DNA from: an uncultured Kangiella sp.
Lineage (GTDB): Bacteria > Pseudomonadota > Gammaproteobacteria > Enterobacterales > DSM-103792
NCBI GenBank assembly: GCA_946481205.1
Contig: CAMLNB010000201.1
Location: 1-6,575 of the forward strand
Reading direction: 5' to 3'
Length of the DNA stretch: 6,575 nt
The translations under genes and the position numbers were made by a program. The notes beneath the pieces were generated by a model, which saw nothing but the letters and a program-made list of their open reading frames with translations, was not told the origin of the DNA and did not search any database. Shown piece by piece: positions 3,662-6,575 of this stretch (position 1 is its first letter; the number at the start of each line of letters is the position of its first letter).

Positions 3662-5696
3662 CGCGCGATTCAGCGGGCTGCGCGTCCTGCTGTTGACGCT
3701 CGGCCTGCTGCTGGCATCGCCACTGCACGCCGGCCTGACGGAAACGTCGGCCGGCGAGCTTTATGCGCGCTGGCAGCAACTGCCGGAGGCTGAGCAACTA
3801 CCGGCGCTGGTCGAGTTGGTCGGCTTTTACAGCCGGCACGACACTGCCCGGGCGATTGCACTGGCCGGTTTGGCCTTGCAGCGCACCAATGCCCGCACCG
3901 AACCCGCAATCATTGCGACATTGCGCAATGATCGCGCTTTTGCGTTGTTCATGGCCGGCGAAGGTGCGCAAGCGCTGACCGAAGCCGTCGAAACCGAAAG
4001 CTTTGCCGACAAGCACCAACTGCCAGCTGCGCGTGGCCGCGCGCTGATGATCCAAGGCTATGTCTATCGCCAGGTCAATCTGCCCGATCAAGCGCTATTG
4101 TTGCAGCAACGGGCGCTACGCGATTATGAACAGGTCGACGACCCGGAACGCCGTGGCTGGGTACTGAAGACGCTGGCAACATTGCTGATCGAGACCCGGC
4201 AATTTGCCCAAGTCGAGCTGTACATCCAGCAGCTCGATGCATTGAAACAGGCGCATCCGGAATTGCCATCGCTGGCTGGTGCTGCTGCCGAGGTGCGCGG
4301 CCTGCGCAGCAGTTTGCAGCAACAGCACGAGCAGGCGCTGCAGCATTATCAGCAAGCGCTGCAATTTGCCGAGCAGGCCAATGATGCAATCGGCGTCCAT
4401 GTGTTTCACGCCGCGATCGGTCACGAGCTGCTGCTGTTGAATCGCTATAGCGAAGCGCTGCGCTATGCCGAACAAGGCTTGACGCTGATGCAGGCGAGCG
4501 GCAGCAGCTCCCGCGACGTCAATCTGCTGCGCATCAAGGCCAATGCGCTGGCCGCGCTGACCCGAACCGATGAAGCCAGCACATTACTGCTGAGCCTGGT
4601 CGACAAGGCGACCCAGCGCCAGGATCATCCGAATCTGGCGATACTTTGGGATGATCTATACCAGCTGGAAAAAAAGCGTCAGCAATGGCCGTTGGCGCTG
4701 CACTATCTGGAACGCGCGCGTGCAGCGGCGCAGGCATTGACCGATGAAAACAGCTCCCGCCGGATTGCGCTGCTCAGCGCTGCGTTCAACAGCGAGCGAC
4801 AGAATCGCCAGATCGAATTGCTGCAAGCGGAAAACCGGGTGCAGCAGCTGGAGTTGGAGCGACAGCAGCAACAGTTGATTGCTGGCATCAGCGTTGCGCT
4901 GTTTCTGCTCGGTGCGGCCAGCTTTTTCTATCTGCGCCGTCAACACCAACACGAGTTGCAGCGGCAGCAGCAGTTGAACAGCAAACTGCGCGAGCTCGAT
5001 GCGATCAAGGACCGAATGCTGGCCAATACCTCGCATGAGCTGCGCACGCCGCTCAATGGCATCGTTGGTTTGTCGGATCTGCTGCTGGCCGAAGAGTTGG
5101 AACCGACCGTGCGCGAACAAGTGGAGTTGATCGCCGACAGCGGTCGCCGACTGACTCGCGTGGTGACTGATTTGCTCGAATCAGCGCGGCTCAGTGAAGG
5201 CCAGATCCGGCTACAGCTACAACCGGTGCCGCTGTCGGATCTGGTCCGCCATGCGTTGCAGCTCTGTTCACCGCTGGCGCAGCATAAACAATTGCTGCTG
5301 AAAGACACGTTACCGGCGGGGTTGCCCGAGGTCATGGTTGATCCAGCGCGGGTCGAGCAGGTGCTGATCAATATGCTGAACAATGCGATCAAGTTTACCG
5401 ATCACGGTACCATCAGCATTGCCGCCGAGCTGACCGGAAGTTTTCTGAAAGTCATGGTCAACGATACCGGCATCGGTATTCCGGCCGATATGCAGGATCG
5501 GATTTTCGAATCGTTCTTCCAGGTCGATGCCAGCCCCAGTCGGCGCTATGAAGGTACCGGCCTTGGGTTGGCAATCTGCAAACAACTGGTCGAGATGCAC
5601 GGTGGTGAAATCGGCGTGATCGCCAGCGAAGGCAAAGGCAGCTCATTCTGGTTCACCTTGCCGCTGGCGGCACCGACTCCGCAAGCTGAACCGTGA
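3645..5696 (+). CDS. TPR-containing transmembrane sensor histidine kinase
   Basis: A 683-residue membrane sensor kinase that should autophosphorylate on His and pass phosphate to a response regulator not encoded in this window. A signal peptide spans residues 1-29 (hydrophobic LLLTLGLLLASPLHA, cleavage-like site after Ala29). A mostly helical repeat region of TPR type (about 30-385; for example ALQHYQQALQFAEQ at 231-244) would be periplasmic. It continues as a Gln-rich coiled coil (about 383-410), one membrane segment (411-430) and a second Gln-rich linker. The kinase core is complete: HisKA motif SHELRTPLNG with His464, N-box LNNAIKF (578-584), DTGIGIP (607-613), FESFFQVD (621-628) and GTGLGLAI (637-644). 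There is no receiver or HPt domain. The ATG at 3645 is chosen because it places the signal peptide at the N-terminus; it has a poor ribosome binding site and overlaps the borosin precursor by 17 bp, suggesting coupled translation. In-frame starts at 3573 or 3582 are less likely. Confidence 0.93.
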   Translation: MRHCVNARFSGLRVLLLTLGLLLASPLHAGLTETSAGELYARWQQLPEAEQLPALVELVGFYSRHDTARAIALAGLALQRTNARTEPAIIATLRNDRAFALFMAGEGAQALTEAVETESFADKHQLPAARGRALMIQGYVYRQVNLPDQALLLQQRALRDYEQVDDPERRGWVLKTLATLLIETRQFAQVELYIQQLDALKQAHPELPSLAGAAAEVRGLRSSLQQQHEQALQHYQQALQFAEQANDAIGVHVFHAAIGHELLLLNRYSEALRYAEQGLTLMQASGSSSRDVNLLRIKANALAALTRTDEASTLLLSLVDKATQRQDHPNLAILWDDLYQLEKKRQQWPLALHYLERARAAAQALTDENSSRRIALLSAAFNSERQNRQIELLQAENRVQQLELERQQQQLIAGISVALFLLGAASFFYLRRQHQHELQRQQQLNSKLRELDAIKDRMLANTSHELRTPLNGIVGLSDLLLAEELEPTVREQVELIADSGRRLTRVVTDLLESARLSEGQIRLQLQPVPLSDLVRHALQLCSPLAQHKQLLLKDTLPAGLPEVMVDPARVEQVLINMLNNAIKFTDHGTISIAAELTGSFLKVMVNDTGIGIPADMQDRIFESFFQVDASPSRRYEGTGLGLAICKQLVEMHGGEIGVIASEGKGSSFWFTLPLAAPTPQAEP

Positions 5697-5743
5697 ACCA
5701 ACCGTACTGAGCGTTGATCCGAATCCGAGCGTGGAGAGCAAAC

Positions 5744-6376
5744 ATGGCAAATCGCGGCGTGCTGCAAACTTTAGCCGCGAAGCTGTGGCTGCTGATCTTC
5801 ATGGCGGTGCTGATCTGGTCAGCCATTGCGCCTTATGACCGGTTGACTTGGTGGCTGGAGGTGGCGCCAGCACTGATTGCACTGGTGATACTGGCGATCA
5901 CCTGGCAACGCTTTCCGCTGACCACCTTGCTGTATGTGCTGATCCTGATCCACAGCCTGATTTTGATGGTCGGTGGCCATTACACCTATGCCCGGGTGCC
6001 GGCATTCGATTGGCTGCGCGACACTTTCGAGCTCAGCCGCAATCATTACGATCGTGTCGGTCATCTGGCTCAAGGCTTTATTCCCGCGATGGTGGCGCGC
6101 GAATTGTTATTGCGCTTGACGCCGCTCCAGCGCGGCGGCTGGCTGTTCTTTCTGGTGCTCTGCGTGTGTCTGGCGATCAGCGCGGTCTATGAGTTGATCG
6201 AATGGGGCGCGGCGATGGCGCTCGGTGGTAGCGCCGAAGAATTTCTCGCACTGCAAGGTGATGAATGGGATACCCAGAAAGACATGGCGCTGGCCGGCAT
6301 CGGTGCGCTGGCGGCGCAGCTCGGCTTGGCGCGCCTGCATGATCGGCAGTTGCAGCAGATGCATCCGCGTGTCTGA
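5744..6376 (+). CDS. DUF2238 (YjdF-family) integral membrane protein
   Basis: A 210-residue inner-membrane protein of the DUF2238/YjdF family, whose biochemical function is not established as far as I know. Probable membrane segments lie near residues 13-30, 37-54, 58-76, 104-120, 132-150 and 180-197. The family signatures are all present: GGHYTYARVP (77-86), RNHYDRVGHLAQGFIP (99-114), YELIEW (149-154) and QGDEWDTQKDM (171-181). These polar, invariant-looking His, Asp and Glu residues near membrane boundaries could form a metal or substrate site, which is inference. GGAG lies 7 nt before the ATG at 5744, deciding the start over an in-frame TTG at 5714. It begins 47 nt after the kinase stop with no terminator between, so it is probably co-transcribed as the last gene of the operon. 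Whether it takes part in borosin handling or is just a neighbour is unknown. Confidence 0.93.
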   Translation: MANRGVLQTLAAKLWLLIFMAVLIWSAIAPYDRLTWWLEVAPALIALVILAITWQRFPLTTLLYVLILIHSLILMVGGHYTYARVPAFDWLRDTFELSRNHYDRVGHLAQGFIPAMVARELLLRLTPLQRGGWLFFLVLCVCLAISAVYELIEWGAAMALGGSAEEFLALQGDEWDTQKDMALAGIGALAAQLGLARLHDRQLQQMHPRV

Positions 6377-6388
6377 CGAACACGTCAG
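6373..6388 (+). other. Hairpin overlapping the DUF2238 stop codon
   Basis: CTGACG (6373-6378) pairs perfectly with CGTCAG (6383-6388) around the loop AACA. It begins one base before the TGA stop codon. No T-run follows, so I do not call it an intrinsic terminator; it may contribute to 3'-end stability or Rho-dependent ending. Confidence 0.35.
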
Positions 6389-6575
6389 TCGGCACTTGGT
6401 TTGGCGCAAATCGATCGGGTGATACGGCGTGCACCCACTTGTTCAGAAAAATATTCATGCCGCATCAAGCGAAAACCCCAACTCACCTCAGGAAACCGCT
6501 CGTAGGCTCTTGCCAGCCGCGGCGGGATGTCGCATCGTGCCGACTCTGCTGAATTTGCCTTGAGATTGCCATGAC
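6389..6575. other. Terminal stretch with no supported gene
   Basis: The last 187 nt hold no ORF with a ribosome binding site on either strand, no clear promoter and no repeat. Minus-strand frames that run back into the DUF2238 gene are shadows of it. An ATG at 6571 is too close to the edge to judge. Confidence 0.5.

Noticed and set aside
4656..5392. Minus-strand open frames opposite the kinase gene
   Set aside because: Their Leu/Gln- and Ser-rich compositions simply mirror the CAG/CTG-rich kinase codons on the sense strand.
6373..6388. Hairpin after DUF2238 as an intrinsic terminator
   Set aside because: The stem is only 6 bp and no T-run follows.
6177..6458. Minus-strand open frame at the right end
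   Set aside because: Most of it lies antisense to the conserved C-terminal motifs of DUF2238 and it has no recognisable domain.

Overview
The window looks like a piece of a GC-rich gammaproteobacterial chromosome. This rests on a trifunctional CysG-type siroheme synthase, a close CysB homologue (the sulfur-assimilation regulator typical of Gammaproteobacteria), GGAG-type ribosome binding sites and compact gene spacing. I cannot name the species. There are no insertion sequences, tRNA genes, integrases or CRISPR arrays.

Layout. (1) Positions 1-797, minus strand: the start of cysG, cut by the window edge just inside its methyltransferase domain. (2) Positions 798-1125: a divergent control region with a recognisable sigma70 promoter toward cysB, a 13-bp palindrome lying on its -35 box, several inverted and direct repeats, and a leader hairpin. 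(3) Positions 1126-2234, plus strand: a 37-codon leader ORF with a strong ribosome binding site, ending in an ATGA overlap with cysB. cysB is closed by a strong intrinsic terminator at 2271-2304. (4) Positions 2356-6376, plus strand: a probable operon of four genes. They are a SAM-dependent methyltransferase of the tetrapyrrole-methylase superfamily that I recognise as a SonM-like borosin (alpha-N-methylated RiPP) enzyme, a 91-residue SonA-like borosin precursor with an Asn/Thr-rich C-terminal region, a TPR-containing sensor histidine kinase whose start overlaps the precursor's end by 17 bp, and a DUF2238/YjdF-family membrane protein. (5) Positions 6377-6575: no gene I can support.

The left half is standard sulfur metabolism: CysG makes siroheme for sulfite reductase and CysB activates cysteine-biosynthesis genes. 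The right half is the interesting part. It is a split borosin cassette, in which the methyltransferase and its peptide substrate are separate proteins, and it appears to be translationally coupled to a transmembrane kinase with a periplasmic TPR sensor. The methyltransferase-precursor pairing follows from family resemblance. The idea that the kinase senses the peptide, or controls its production, is my inference from gene overlap and domain architecture. No response regulator, peptidase or dedicated exporter is in the window.
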